This document shows, piece by piece, positions 33,686-42,430 of a DNA stretch of 64,000 bases. The position numbers and the translations under genes were made by a program. The number at the start of each line of letters is the position of its first letter. Within the stretch, counting starts at the first letter, position 1. The stretch comes from Agilicoccus flavus. Lineage in GTDB: Bacteria; Actinomycetota; Actinomycetes; Actinomycetales; Dermatophilaceae. The stretch spans positions 94,100 through 158,099 of the forward strand of contig NZ_JACYXE010000011.1 in NCBI RefSeq assembly GCF_014857905.1. Reading direction: 5' to 3'. Under the pieces are notes generated by a model. It did not search any database, was not told where the DNA came from, and saw only the letters and a program-made list of their open reading frames with translations.

Positions 33686-35023
33686 GTGGTGATGCGCCTC
33701 CTCGCCCCGACCCCGCCGCTGTTCGGCCACGTGCTCCCGACGGTGACGCTCGGGGCCGGCCTCGCGCGGCGCGGCCACGACGTCACCGTCCTCACCGGCG
33801 CGCGGTACGCCCAGGTGGTGCGCGACTGCGGGCTCACCTTCCGCCCGCTCCCGGCGGAGATCGACTACGACGACCGGGACCTGGGGGCGTTCCTCGCCGC
33901 CCGCCACGACCGCGCGCGGCGCCCCGCGCGCACCCGCCTGGCCGCCGCGCGCCGCGACATCATCGGCTTGTTCGTGGAGACCCTCGGGGAGCAGCACGCG
34001 GCCCTCGACGCGGAGCTCGCCGACGAGCCGGTCGACGCCGTGCTCGCGGACGGCTCGTTCCTCGGGGTGCTGCCGCTGGCCCGCCGGCCGCGGGCGCAGC
34101 GGGTCCCCGTCATGGCCGTGTCGGCGACGCCGCTGTCGGTGCGCAGCGTCGACTGCGCCCACTTCGGGTCCGGCCTGCAGCCCGGCGACTCGGCCTTCAC
34201 GCGGATGCGGAACCGGCAGATCGATTGGCTGCTGCGGCACGGGCCCCTCCGCCCGGTCCAGGAGGCGATGGACGCGGCGCTCGCGCCCTTCGGTGTCGCG
34301 CCCGGGACCGCCAACTACTTCGACCAGCTCCTCGCCACCGACCGCGCGTTCCACCTCGCCCCGGCGGGGCTGGAGTACCCGCGCCGCGACCGGCCCGACC
34401 TCGTCCGCTTCGTCGGGCCGCTGCGGTACGACGAGCCGACGGTGGAGCTGCCGGACTGGTGGCCGGAGGTGACGAGCGCGCGGCGCGTCGTCCACGTCAC
34501 CCAGGGCACCCTCGACACCCGCGACCCGACGAAGTTGCTCGTGCCCGCCGTCCGCGGCCTGGCGGGCGCCGACGCCCTCGTCGTCGTCTCGACCGGGCGT
34601 CGGCCGGTGGGGGACCTGCTCGCGCACCTGCCGGGCGGGTTGCCGGCGAACGTGCGGGTGGCCGAGTTCGTGCCGTACGACGCCCTGCTGCCGCACACCG
34701 ACGTCGTCGTCACCAACGGCGGGTTCGGCGGCGTGCAGCGGGCTCTCGCGCACGGGGTGCCGCTCGTCGTCGCGGGGGAGGGCGAGGACAAGCCGGAGGT
34801 CGCGGCGCGGGTCGCGTGGGCGGGGGTCGGCCTCGACCTGCGCACGGGTCGACCGTCGCCTCGGCGGATCGCCCGCGGGGTGGGCCGGGTCGTCGGCTCG
34901 GACCGCTTCGCCCGGGGCGCCGCCCGGCTGCGCGACGAGATCACCGCCCTCGGCGACCCGGTCGAGGCCGTCGACGCCGAGCTGCGCGCGGCCTGCGCGG
35001 ACCGGGGCGCCACCCGGCGCTGA
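33686..35023 (+). CDS. UDP-glycosyltransferase, MGT/GT1 family
   Basis: A 445-residue GT-B fold enzyme that transfers sugar from a nucleotide donor to a small acceptor. The N-terminal acceptor domain starts LLAPTPPLFGHVLPTVTLGAGLARRGHDV; the C-terminal donor domain has HVTQGTLDTRDP and NGGFGGVQRALAHGVPLVVAGEGEDKPE, matching macrolide- and flavonoid-type glycosyltransferases. Start codons GTG 33686, GTG 33689 and ATG 33692 are all possible; none has a clear SD, consistent with coupling to the MFS stop at 33682. Acceptor unknown; detoxification plus export by the MFS partner is a reasonable guess. Confidence 0.87.
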   Translation: MVMRLLAPTPPLFGHVLPTVTLGAGLARRGHDVTVLTGARYAQVVRDCGLTFRPLPAEIDYDDRDLGAFLAARHDRARRPARTRLAAARRDIIGLFVETLGEQHAALDAELADEPVDAVLADGSFLGVLPLARRPRAQRVPVMAVSATPLSVRSVDCAHFGSGLQPGDSAFTRMRNRQIDWLLRHGPLRPVQEAMDAALAPFGVAPGTANYFDQLLATDRAFHLAPAGLEYPRRDRPDLVRFVGPLRYDEPTVELPDWWPEVTSARRVVHVTQGTLDTRDPTKLLVPAVRGLAGADALVVVSTGRRPVGDLLAHLPGGLPANVRVAEFVPYDALLPHTDVVVTNGGFGGVQRALAHGVPLVVAGEGEDKPEVAARVAWAGVGLDLRTGRPSPRRIARGVGRVVGSDRFARGAARLRDEITALGDPVEAVDAELRAACADRGATRR

Positions 35024-35464
35024 CCGCGCCGCGTCACCACCCTGGCGCAGAGGTCGTGAGCCCGACGCCGGTCGGGTCGGACCGCCACGCGGGCCGCTGT
35101 CGACGACGGGGCACGCCCGCCCGAGACCGTCAGGGGCCCAGAAGCTGCGCGCGCCCGACGGTCGCACGACTCGCGCCCCGGCCGCAGCCGGGCTCGTCGT
35201 CGGCGCGACGACCGGTCACGTTGCCCCGTTGACGGTCTCGCGGGCGACGCCGCGCGGCGACTCGGGGGAGTGTCGGCCGACCGCCGCGATCACCCTCGGC
35301 ACTGCGGCCCCCGGACCGGACGAGCGCGCGGCCGCCGTTCGCGGGGCGTGACGACCGGGTGGGGTCGACGTCGCCGTTGCTGCGGTCGAACGGCTGCGGG
35401 CCCGCCCAGGACCGCGCCTTCGTCGCCCGGACGCAGCTCGGCGTCCTCGACCCGCCTACACCCG
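35024..35464. other. Intergenic region without recognisable gene
   Basis: A 441-bp gap between the convergent glycosyltransferase and DUF3817 genes. No protein-like frame with a start site, tRNA, or long hairpin was recognised. Confidence 0.5.
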
Positions 35465-35920
35465 TCAGTGGTTCGCGGCGGGCGGGCCGACGAGGAGCGC
35501 GACCCCCGTGAGGGCGAGGACGGCGACGACGCCGGTGAGCAGCGCCGCGCCGGGACGCGCCAGGCCGGCGGCGACGACCCGCTCGAGGCCACCGCGTGCC
35601 GCCTCCCGCGAGCGCAGGCGCCACGTCGCGGCGAGGGCTCCGCGACGCTCGGCCCACCGGTCGAAGGGGATGGTCGCAAACGGGGGGATCGCCGCGGCCA
35701 GCCCGAGGAGCGTGCGGCCGGCGCTCCAGCGCCCGTCGATCGCGACGACGATCGTGGTCAGGCAGTACGCGATGAAGACGACCCCGTGCACCATGCCGAA
35801 CACGCGCACCCCGAGATCCGTCGTCTGGGTGACGTACTTGAGGAACATGCCGGTCAGCAGCAGGAACCACGTCACCGCCTCCGCGATCGCGACGGAACGG
35901 AACAGGCGAAGCGGCGACAC
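35465..35920 (-). CDS. DUF3817 integral membrane protein
   Basis: A 151-residue membrane protein. The DUF3817 core is RLFRSVAIAEAVTWFLLLTGMFLKYVTQ followed by VRVFGMVHGVVFIAYCL, then two further helices and a C-terminal extra helix (ALLTGVVAVLALTGVALLV). The GTG at 35920 has GAGGAG seven bases upstream and puts the first helix near the N-terminus; the longer open frame upstream is low-complexity. Function of the family is unknown. Confidence 0.8.
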   Translation of the reverse strand: MSPLRLFRSVAIAEAVTWFLLLTGMFLKYVTQTTDLGVRVFGMVHGVVFIAYCLTTIVVAIDGRWSAGRTLLGLAAAIPPFATIPFDRWAERRGALAATWRLRSREAARGGLERVVAAGLARPGAALLTGVVAVLALTGVALLVGPPAANH

Positions 35921-36370
35921 GGACGGACTCCTCGGACGGCGGGAACAGCGGGCGGACCGCGGCGGACGACGACGGCCAGCGTACGGACCGCGGCTGAACG
36001 CCCCCTCGACGCGACGGGCCCCGGCCTCCTCGGCGCCGGGTTCGTGGGCCGGCCTCGGCGCGGGTGTCGAGACGGCGTGACGACGACGGCGCGCGTCCAC
36101 AGGCCGTGACGACGGGCCCGGGCCGGAGGGCCTCGTCGCCTCTCGGTCTCTCGCCGAGCTCGCGGGGCGTCGCGGGCCCGGTTGCCAGGACGCATCGCGT
36201 CGGTGCCCGGGGCCCGCGTGTCACGTGCGACCTCGGTCGTAGACGGGTCTCATCCTCCCGGCCGGGCGGGTCCTACCGGGGGCTGTTCCGCCGCGGTGGG
36301 TCTCGCGGGAGCGTGGTCGCATGAGCTCGCAGAGGTCGGCCCGAACCCGCCCCGCCCGCGCGGGTGCCCG
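35921..36370. other. Divergent intergenic region
   Basis: This 450-bp gap separates the DUF3817 gene from the DMT-type gene. GAGGAG for the DUF3817 start is at its left edge. No clear SD precedes the ATG at 36371. I see no further gene or RNA. Confidence 0.45.
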
Positions 36371-37660
36371 ATGAGCGCACTGGTCGCCGTCGCGCTCGCC
36401 GCTCTCGGCGCATGCGCCCTCGCGTGGTCGTCCGTGTTGCAGCACGCCGGCGTGGGGCGGACCGCCGCCGGCGGGCGGACCCTCGGGGCCGGGATGTTCG
36501 CGCGCCTCGTGCACGACCGTGTCTGGCTCGCCGGCGTCGCCCTGCTCGGGGTGGGCGTGGCGCTCCACGTCGCGGCCGTGGCCACCGCCCCGATCAGCCT
36601 CGTCCAGCCCGTGGGCGTCCTTGCCGTGCCGCTGACGGTGTTCCTCGGGGCGCGGCACGCCGCGTCGCGCGAACGGGTGGCCGGGCGGTACCGGGCCGCG
36701 TGGCTCACGGTCGCCGCGACGGTCGTGTTCGTCGCCGTGGCCGCGCCGTCCGCGGCGTCGCCCGTGCTGCTCGACCTCGCGACGATGCCCGCTGTGCTCG
36801 GCGCGGCTGCCCCGCTCGTCGTCGGTCTGGCCCTGCTCGGCGTCCGTGGTCCGCAGCGGTGGCGCGGCCCCGCCCTCGCGGCCGCGGCGGGCGTCGCGTT
36901 CGGGGTCGCGACCGCCCTCGTGCGGTGCATCGCCGTGCTCGTCGAGACCGACGGCCTCGCCGACCCGGCCCTCCTGGGGACCCTCGGCGGTGCCGCCGCC
37001 GCCGGGTACGCGGTCGGCGCGTGGTGCGTCCAGCAGGCGTACCTCGTCGGCCGCCCCGAGACGGTCATGGGCACCCTCACCGTCGTCGACCCCTTTGCGG
37101 CCGTCGCCGTCGGGATGCTCGCGCTGGGGGAGGGGGCCCGCCTCGGCCTCGACGACCGCATCGGCCTCGCCGGGGCGGGCGCCCTCGCCGTCCTCGGCAT
37201 CGCGCTGCTCTCGCGGCCCGGCGACCCGACCCCCGCCGACGACACCGGCGCCCCATCTCCGACCCGCGACGGCGGGGCCCGCGACCGTGCGGCCCACGAC
37301 GGCCGGATCGCCGAGCCGGTCGGGGGCGGTTCGGGCCCGCTCACCCACCGGATGGCGCGCGCGGTCGCCGGCGGCACGCCCCTGCCCGTCCGCCGCGCCG
37401 CCGGGCGTGACGTCGCAGCCGATCCTCGACCCGAGTTCGACCCTCGCCTCGGTCTCGACGACGATCGCCTGGGCTCCGACGATCGCCTGGGCTGCGACGA
37501 TCGCCTACGCTCCGACGATCGCCTGGGCTGCGACGATCGTCTGGGCTCCGACGATCGCCCGGCCTCCGACCATCACCCGGCCTCCGACCCGTCGTCCCCG
37601 CTCACGTTCGTCCCGTCCCCCCGACCGCGCCGCGGTCCCTCCGAGAGGTCGATGGCATGA
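36371..37660 (+). CDS. DMT/NIPA-like multi-helix membrane protein with repetitive acidic tail
   Basis: A 429-residue protein. Residues 1-290 form about nine hydrophobic helices in the pattern of DMT or NIPA-like transporters common in actinobacteria (SALVAVALAALGACALAWSSVLQHAGV at the start; APISLVQPVGVLAVPLTVFLGAR in helix 3). Residues about 300-429 are hydrophilic and contain seven copies of a six-residue unit DDRLGS/C encoded by the 18-bp repeat at 37463-37588. The substrate is unknown. The stop overlaps the ATG of the glycosyltransferase gene (ATGA, 37657), so the two are co-translated. ATG 36371 is chosen because the first helix begins there. Confidence 0.78.
   Translation: MSALVAVALAALGACALAWSSVLQHAGVGRTAAGGRTLGAGMFARLVHDRVWLAGVALLGVGVALHVAAVATAPISLVQPVGVLAVPLTVFLGARHAASRERVAGRYRAAWLTVAATVVFVAVAAPSAASPVLLDLATMPAVLGAAAPLVVGLALLGVRGPQRWRGPALAAAAGVAFGVATALVRCIAVLVETDGLADPALLGTLGGAAAAGYAVGAWCVQQAYLVGRPETVMGTLTVVDPFAAVAVGMLALGEGARLGLDDRIGLAGAGALAVLGIALLSRPGDPTPADDTGAPSPTRDGGARDRAAHDGRIAEPVGGGSGPLTHRMARAVAGGTPLPVRRAAGRDVAADPRPEFDPRLGLDDDRLGSDDRLGCDDRLRSDDRLGCDDRLGSDDRPASDHHPASDPSSPLTFVPSPRPRRGPSERSMA
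37463..37588 (+). repeat. 18-bp tandem repeat, seven copies, inside the membrane-protein gene
   Basis: The unit GATCGCCTGGGCTCCGAC repeats head to tail seven times (last two copies more diverged), each encoding six residues such as DRLGSD. Repeat length is a multiple of three, so copy-number change would keep the frame and alter only the length of the acidic cytosolic tail. Confidence 0.93.
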
Positions 37661-38835
37661 GGATCCTGATCGGCACCGACACCTTCACCCCCGACGTCAA
37701 CGGGGCGGCGGTGTTCACGGCGCGCCTGGCCGACGGCCTCGCCGAGCGCGGGCACGACGTCCACGTCGTCGCCCCGAGCACCGACCGCCGCTCCCGCGTC
37801 GTCGCCGGCGACGTCACCGAGCATCGCGTCGCCTCGCTGCGCTGGTCGCGGCGGCACCCGCTGCGCGTCGTCGACCCGGTTCGGGCCGACGCCGTCGTGG
37901 CGGCGGCCGTCGCCGACGTCGCCCCCGACGTCGTTCACGTGCAGGGGCACGTGCTCGTCGGGCGGCGGCTCCTGCGCCGCGCCGCGGCGGCGGGTGTGGC
38001 CAGTGTCGCGACGAACCACGTCATGCCCGAGAACATCGCCGCGCAGGTGCCGATCCCGGCGCGCTGGCAGGAACCGATGTGGGCGGCGGCCTACCGCGAC
38101 CTCGCGCGAGTGCTCGACGCCGCCGATGTCGTCACCGCCCCCACCCAGCGCGCCTGCGACCTGCTCGCCGAGCGCGCGGGCCTGCACCGGGCCCGGCCCA
38201 TCTCGTGCGGCATCGACGCGGCCCGCTTCGGCTCGCTGCGTCGCCACCGCCGTCCCGACGGGCCGGTGCGCCTGCTGTTCGTGGGCCGGCTCGAGAAGGA
38301 GAAGCGGATCGGGGAGCTCGTCGACGCCGTCGTCGGGCTTCCGGATCGGCTCGACGTGCGGCTCGACGTCGTCGGCGACGGGACCATGCGCCGCGCCTGG
38401 GCGGCCCGCGCCGCCGCCTCCGGGCGCCCCGACCGTTTCGACTTCCGCGGGCACGTCGGCGACGTCGAGCTGTTGCACGCCTACGCCGATGCCGACGTGT
38501 TCTGCATGCCCAGCACGGCCGAGCTGCAGAGCCTCGCGACGCTCGAGGCGATGTGCGCGGGCACCGCCGTCGTCGCCGCCGACGCGATGGCGCTCCCGCA
38601 CCTCGTCCGGCCCGGCGTGAACGGCGAGCTGTACCGGCCCGGCGACGTCGCGGAGCTCGGCGCGCACCTGACCACGCTGGTCGACGACACCCGTCGGCGC
38701 GACGCCTACGCGGCGGCCGGTCGCCTCATCGCGGAGGGGCACGGCCTCGCCGCGACGCTGCGCGCCTTCGAGGGCGTCTACGAGGAGGTGGTGGCCGCCC
38801 GCCGTCCGCACCGTCGCCTCGGGCTCGCCTCCTGA
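37657..38835 (+). CDS. Glycosyltransferase family 4 protein
   Basis: A 392-residue GT-B retaining glycosyltransferase. N-terminal domain MRILIGTDTFTPDVNGAAVF and HVQGHVLVGRRLL; C-terminal donor domain RLLFVGRLEKEKRI, the EX7E-like SLATLEAMCAGTAVVAADAMALPHLV with ELQSLATLE. It resembles the alpha-mannosyl- and digalactosyl-type transferases of actinobacteria that build glycolipids such as phosphatidylinositol mannosides or glycosylglycerolipids. It acts at the inner face of the membrane. It overlaps the DMT-like gene by four bases, so the membrane protein may handle its lipid product or substrate (inference). A strong hairpin follows. Confidence 0.87.
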   Translation: MRILIGTDTFTPDVNGAAVFTARLADGLAERGHDVHVVAPSTDRRSRVVAGDVTEHRVASLRWSRRHPLRVVDPVRADAVVAAAVADVAPDVVHVQGHVLVGRRLLRRAAAAGVASVATNHVMPENIAAQVPIPARWQEPMWAAAYRDLARVLDAADVVTAPTQRACDLLAERAGLHRARPISCGIDAARFGSLRRHRRPDGPVRLLFVGRLEKEKRIGELVDAVVGLPDRLDVRLDVVGDGTMRRAWAARAAASGRPDRFDFRGHVGDVELLHAYADADVFCMPSTAELQSLATLEAMCAGTAVVAADAMALPHLVRPGVNGELYRPGDVAELGAHLTTLVDDTRRRDAYAAAGRLIAEGHGLAATLRAFEGVYEEVVAARRPHRRLGLAS

Positions 38836-38855
38836 GCCGGGGCCCACGAACCGGT

Positions 38856-38888
38856 GGCGGGGCCCGCAGAGAGGGGGCGGGCCCCGCC
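38856..38888 (+). terminator. Hairpin terminator after the GT4 gene
   Basis: GGCGGGGCCCGC (38856-38867) and GCGGGCCCCGCC (38877-38888) form a perfect 12-bp GC stem with a nine-base loop, 21 bases after the stop. No T-run follows, as is common in actinobacteria. Confidence 0.7.
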
Positions 38889-39314
38889 GCCGTCACCACG
38901 CAGTCTGCGACCACCGCCGCCCGCCCTGCCGCGCCGGCGTCAACCGTCCCCGGCCACCGCGTCCGCCCGCCGCCCGGCCCGCGGCCCGGCAGACGCAAGG
39001 CACCCGGACCCTGGGCGCTTCACCCCCGGCTATCGGGTGCGGTTGCGTCACCGGCGGCGGTCGGCCCCCGGCTCGCGGTCCTGCCGCGCGTCGGACACTC
39101 TGCACGACGAACGCCCCGATGCCGCCGCCATGGCCGACCTGCTGGTCGACCTCGCCGCGCGGTGCGGGTCCACCCGTGGCCGCCCCGCACCGGCACCGGT
39201 GTACGCGCTCCCTCGGAGGGATCAAGTCGTCGTGGCCGGTCGATCCCTCGGGCGTGATCACGGCTCGACCGACGGCTGCAACGCCAAGCCCGGTGGCGTG
39301 CCTAGGCTGGTGAG
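38889..39314. other. Intergenic region before the MOSC gene
   Basis: About 430 bp after the terminator hairpin. No convincing gene: a 122-residue minus-strand frame (38893-39261) is open but Arg/Gly/Pro-rich without ribosome site. The right edge holds TAGGCT at 39303-39308. Confidence 0.5.
39303..39308 (+). promoter_or_regulatory. Candidate -10 element of the MOSC gene (leaderless)
   Basis: TAGGCT ends six bases before the ATG at 39315. GGTGAG between them could also act as a weak ribosome site. Confidence 0.45.
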
Positions 39315-39776
39315 ATGAGCGATGTCGTCGTCACCGCCATCCACGTCGCCAAGGGGCGGAGGCTGCCGACGCGATCCGTCCCCGCCGTCGAGGCCGAAGC
39401 CGGGCGGGGGCTCGTCGGTGACCGGTACCACGGCAGCAAGCACCGGCACGTGACGGTGCAGTCGGCGCCCCAGCTCGAGGAGGCGGCCGAGCGACTCGGC
39501 GCCCCGATCGCCCCGGGTTCGACGCGGCGCAACGTCACCCTGTCGGGCGGCGACATCCCCACCCGGCCCGGTGAGCGGATGCGCATCGGCGGGGTGGAGC
39601 TCGAGGTCGTGCGTGTCGCCGCCCCCTGCCGGATCCTCGACGACGAGATCGGCCCCGGCGCCGCGCGTGCCCTGCACGCCCGCGCCGGGACGGTGTTCCG
39701 GCTCCTGTCGTCCGGCACGATCCGCGTGGGCGACCCCGTCGACCTCGACGCCCCGCCCCCACCCGACGTCGCCTGA
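39315..39776 (+). CDS. MOSC domain-containing protein
   Basis: A 153-residue single MOSC domain: AVEAEAGRGLVGDRYHG at the N-terminus, PGSTRRNVTLSGGDI, and the cysteine motif VAAPCRILDDEIGPG, in which cysteine is the presumed sulfur or molybdenum-cofactor ligand. Stand-alone MOSC proteins such as YiiM reduce N-hydroxylated compounds with molybdenum cofactor; others are uncharacterised. It is monocistronic, convergent with the AlkZ-like gene, with an inverted repeat between them. Confidence 0.85.
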   Translation: MSDVVVTAIHVAKGRRLPTRSVPAVEAEAGRGLVGDRYHGSKHRHVTVQSAPQLEEAAERLGAPIAPGSTRRNVTLSGGDIPTRPGERMRIGGVELEVVRVAAPCRILDDEIGPGAARALHARAGTVFRLLSSGTIRVGDPVDLDAPPPPDVA

Positions 39777-39935
39777 CCGTCCGGTCATCCATTCGGGGCA
39801 GGGGGCGCTGCGAGCCATCGCCGGGGCGGCACGCTGCCGCTGCCGATGACGGACTGGCCGGCAGACCTCAACGGCTGGCACATCGGCGGCAACGTCTCGT
39901 CCGTACAGGCCGGTCGGGCCCGGTTCCGGCGAACG

Positions 39936-40038
39936 AAGAACCATTCGGGCCGGGTCGATGGGACCGTTCGCGGCGTCCGGCCCTGTGACCTGCGGTTGCT
40001 CCCGCAAGCCCCCGGTCGACCCGGCCCGAATGGTTCTT
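39936..40038. repeat. Long inverted repeat between convergent genes
   Basis: Two perfect 23-bp arms: AAGAACCATTCGGGCCGGGT then CGA at 39936-39958, and its exact reverse complement at 40016-40038, separated by 57 bp. It lies in the 321-bp gap between the MOSC gene and the AlkZ-like gene. The rest of the gap holds no gene. The arms are too far apart for a simple terminator; a REP-type element or MITE remnant, or a transcript end shared by both genes, is possible. Confidence 0.85.
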
Positions 40039-40097
40039 GCCGCGTCGTGCTCGCCGGCACCGCGCAGGAGAAGGGGTCGTCGTGGGGCGGACCTCTG

Positions 40098-41243
40098 TCA
40101 GGCGAGCCCGGCGAACTCCAGGCCGCGCGCGGCGGCCACGACCTCTCCCTGCGCGCGGGCGGCGTCGAGGAGGGCGGGGTCGGGGCGCTCCCACCAGGTC
40201 AGGCGCAGCGCGAGGCGCCCCTTGGCCGCGGTGGGCCGCCACGTCCCGAGTAGCTCGCCGCCGCACGCGAGAGCGCCGGGGCGTCCGAGGACCGGCCACA
40301 GCTCCTTGCCGCGTTCCTTCTGCGGGAGCAGCAGCTCGCGGTCCTTGGCGGCGGTGAACAGGTCCATGGGGCCGAGGAAGCGCAGGCGGTCGGGGTCGAG
40401 ATCCGGGTCTGCGGCATCGAGGGCGCCGGCGTCGGCGTCGAGGATCCAGGCGGCGGTGCCGTCGCGGTCGACCCCGACGACGTCGTCCGGCCACGCGTTC
40501 TTCAGGTCGGTCACGGGCGCGTCGAGGAAGGTCGCGACGTCCTTCGCGGTCGCAGGCCCGAGCAGGTGCAGGTAGGCCCGCACGACCTGCAGGTGCGCCG
40601 GCGCCGCGCCGGGGTCCTCGGCCGGGCCGACGCGGCCCTTCGGCCAGCCCGGGATCCGGCGGAGCACGGGCGGGCTCGTGCCCGGCTCGATCTCCAGGCC
40701 CGCGTGCAGCGGGGCGAGCCGGAACGCCATCTCGTGGGGGTGACGGGCCCCGCAGGGGCGGCAGTCGGCGAGGTAGGCGTCGTCGAGTTCGGGCGTGATC
40801 GCCGCCGACACGGTCCCCTTCGCGGCGGGCCGGCCCACCGCCTCGCGCTGGGCGCGCCCGAGCCGGCCCAGCGCCTCCCGCACCGGCACCCCGGCGGCCG
40901 CGAACGTCCGCCCCGCCGCCATGATCCGTTTCGCCGCGTCCTTCTCGGAGAACGGGGCGAGGGCGGTGGCGACGTCCGGGAGTTCGGCCCGCCGGTAGAG
41001 GTGCGGCGCCCCGCGCAGGGACCACACGAGCGCGGTGGCCTCGTCGAACCCGGCGAACGCCGCCCGCGCCTGTCTGACGTCGACTCCCCGCACGACCAGC
41101 GACAACGCCCCGGACGACCCCGGCCCGTCCTGCACCCCGAGGTCGAGCACCGGCGTGTCGAGGACGGGCACGGATCCCGGATCGGCGTCGAGCCCCTGGA
41201 CCAGCCACCGGTAGGCGAGCACCTGCCCCCGCGTCACCTTCAT
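40098..41243 (-). CDS. Winged-helix DNA-binding protein, AlkZ/YcaQ-like
   Basis: A 381-residue protein of the HTH_42 family that includes AlkZ and YcaQ DNA glycosylases, which unhook interstrand crosslinks or azinomycin adducts. The N-terminus KVTRGQVLAYRWLVQGLD, the central ATALVWSLRGAPHLYRRAEL, and the tandem winged-helix C-terminus ending LRLTWWERPDPALLDAARAQGEVVAA fit this family. Catalytic QΦQ/QΦD motif is not evident to me, so glycosylase activity is not assured. ATG at 41243 sits close to the family N-terminus. It lies 79 bases downstream of the nagK-like gene on the same strand. Confidence 0.75.
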   Translation of the reverse strand: MKVTRGQVLAYRWLVQGLDADPGSVPVLDTPVLDLGVQDGPGSSGALSLVVRGVDVRQARAAFAGFDEATALVWSLRGAPHLYRRAELPDVATALAPFSEKDAAKRIMAAGRTFAAAGVPVREALGRLGRAQREAVGRPAAKGTVSAAITPELDDAYLADCRPCGARHPHEMAFRLAPLHAGLEIEPGTSPPVLRRIPGWPKGRVGPAEDPGAAPAHLQVVRAYLHLLGPATAKDVATFLDAPVTDLKNAWPDDVVGVDRDGTAAWILDADAGALDAADPDLDPDRLRFLGPMDLFTAAKDRELLLPQKERGKELWPVLGRPGALACGGELLGTWRPTAAKGRLALRLTWWERPDPALLDAARAQGEVVAAARGLEFAGLA

Positions 41244-41322
41244 GGGGACAGTGTGCCGCGCCGACCGTCGCGTGGTGAGGTCACCGATCGGGGCCGCTGC
41301 CGCGACCTGGGCGGCCTGGCCC

Positions 41323-42240
41323 TCAGAGCCGCGGCGGGCGCAGGTCGAGGTCCAGGGAGTCGGCGGCGGCGACGCAGGCCCCGGCGACGGGATGGGCGGC
41401 GAAACCGGCGACCTCTACGCCCGCGGCGACGGCTTCGCGCAGCGGCCCCGCCGACAGCAGGCCGCCGGCGAGCACGACCGGGCCGGCGTCCGCGGTCCCG
41501 CCGGCCAGCTCGCCGACGGTGCGCAGCAGGGCGCGGGCGGCCTCGGCGACGATGTCGGCGGCGACCTCGTCGTCTCCGGCCCGGGCGAGGGCGACGGGTG
41601 CGAACCGGCCCCAGGCGGCGGGCGGCACGCCGTCCGTCGCGCGGACAAGATCCTGGCCGTCGGCGGGTCGCGAGGCGACGGCGGGGATGTCGAGCAGGTC
41701 GAGGACGGGTGTGGTGAGCGCAGTCGGACGACCCCCGTCGAGGTCGGCCGCCACGGCGCGCAGCACCCGCCGACCGATCCACACCCCCGACCCGGCGTCG
41801 CCGAGGAGCCAGCCGAGCCCGTCGCGCCTGGCGATCGGCTCCCAGCCCGCGAAGGGGACCGCGACGGCCCCGGTCCCGGCGAGCAGCAGGCGGCCCTTGG
41901 GACGGCGGGCCGCGCTGCGGTAGGCGATCTGCAGGTCGGGGACGACGATCGGGGCGGCGCCGATCCCGGCCGCGCGAGCGGCGCGGCGCACGAGCGCCTC
42001 GACCTCCGCGCGGCGCGCCTCGGTACCCGCGATCCCGACGCAGAGGGCATCGGGCGGCCCCGCTGCGGACCCCGCCAGGCAGTCCCGCAGGGCGGAGGCG
42101 ACGTTCGTCGCCGGATTCCCGACGGCCGAGCGCACGTTCGCGCCGGCGGCCCGCCCGCGTCCGAGGACCTCGCCGTGCTCGTCGCAGGCCACGGCCCTGG
42201 TCGAGGTGCCCCCCGCGTCCACTCCCACCAGCGTCGTCAT
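41323..42240 (-). CDS. nagK: N-acetylglucosamine kinase, BadF/BcrA ATPase family
   Basis: A 305-residue sugar kinase of the ASKHA superfamily. LVGVDAGGTSTRAVACDEHG is the phosphate-1 loop, VGIAGTEA and RLLLAGTGAVAV follow, DGLGWLLGDAGSGVWIG is the substrate-region signature of GlcNAc kinases, and PVVLAGGLLSAGPL the adenosine motif. It phosphorylates N-acetylglucosamine or a similar amino sugar. ATG 42240 was chosen since GGGGAGG is nine bases upstream; ATG 42249 would leave no spacing. nagB lies on the same strand 8.3 kb away, on the far side of the hut locus. Confidence 0.82.
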   Translation of the reverse strand: MTTLVGVDAGGTSTRAVACDEHGEVLGRGRAAGANVRSAVGNPATNVASALRDCLAGSAAGPPDALCVGIAGTEARRAEVEALVRRAARAAGIGAAPIVVPDLQIAYRSAARRPKGRLLLAGTGAVAVPFAGWEPIARRDGLGWLLGDAGSGVWIGRRVLRAVAADLDGGRPTALTTPVLDLLDIPAVASRPADGQDLVRATDGVPPAAWGRFAPVALARAGDDEVAADIVAEAARALLRTVGELAGGTADAGPVVLAGGLLSAGPLREAVAAGVEVAGFAAHPVAGACVAAADSLDLDLRPPRL

Positions 42241-42360
42241 CGAGCCCATCCTCCCCTGGACGATCGTGGAGGGCGGCGAGGGGATGCACGGGCTGTGGGC
42301 TGGAGTCCCTGGCCACCCCGATCATGGGCTGAGCGTCGGCGCCGCGGCGAGCCCACACAT

Positions 42361-42376
42361 GTCCCAGATGTGGGAC
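42361..42376. promoter_or_regulatory. Hut operator 1, upstream of hutH
   Basis: GTCCCAGATGTGGGAC, a palindrome with 6-bp arms, 54 bases before hutH. It matches the sites at 45104 and 48935 (consensus RTCCCRSATNTGGGAC). Its presence only at hut promoters suggests binding by the IclR protein at 48127. Confidence 0.7.
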
Positions 42377-42430
42377 GAACGCTGCGCCACGGGGTCGAAC
42401 CTGCGCCCCGGCGCGCGCTGCACTAAGGGT

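Noticed and set aside
35024..35464. Search for tRNA or structural RNA in gene-free gaps
   Set aside because: No cloverleaf, T-loop consensus or long stem was visible in this or the other gaps.
38893..39261. 122-residue minus-strand frame in the gap before the MOSC gene
   Set aside because: No ribosome site, biased composition and overlap with the promoter region of the MOSC gene.
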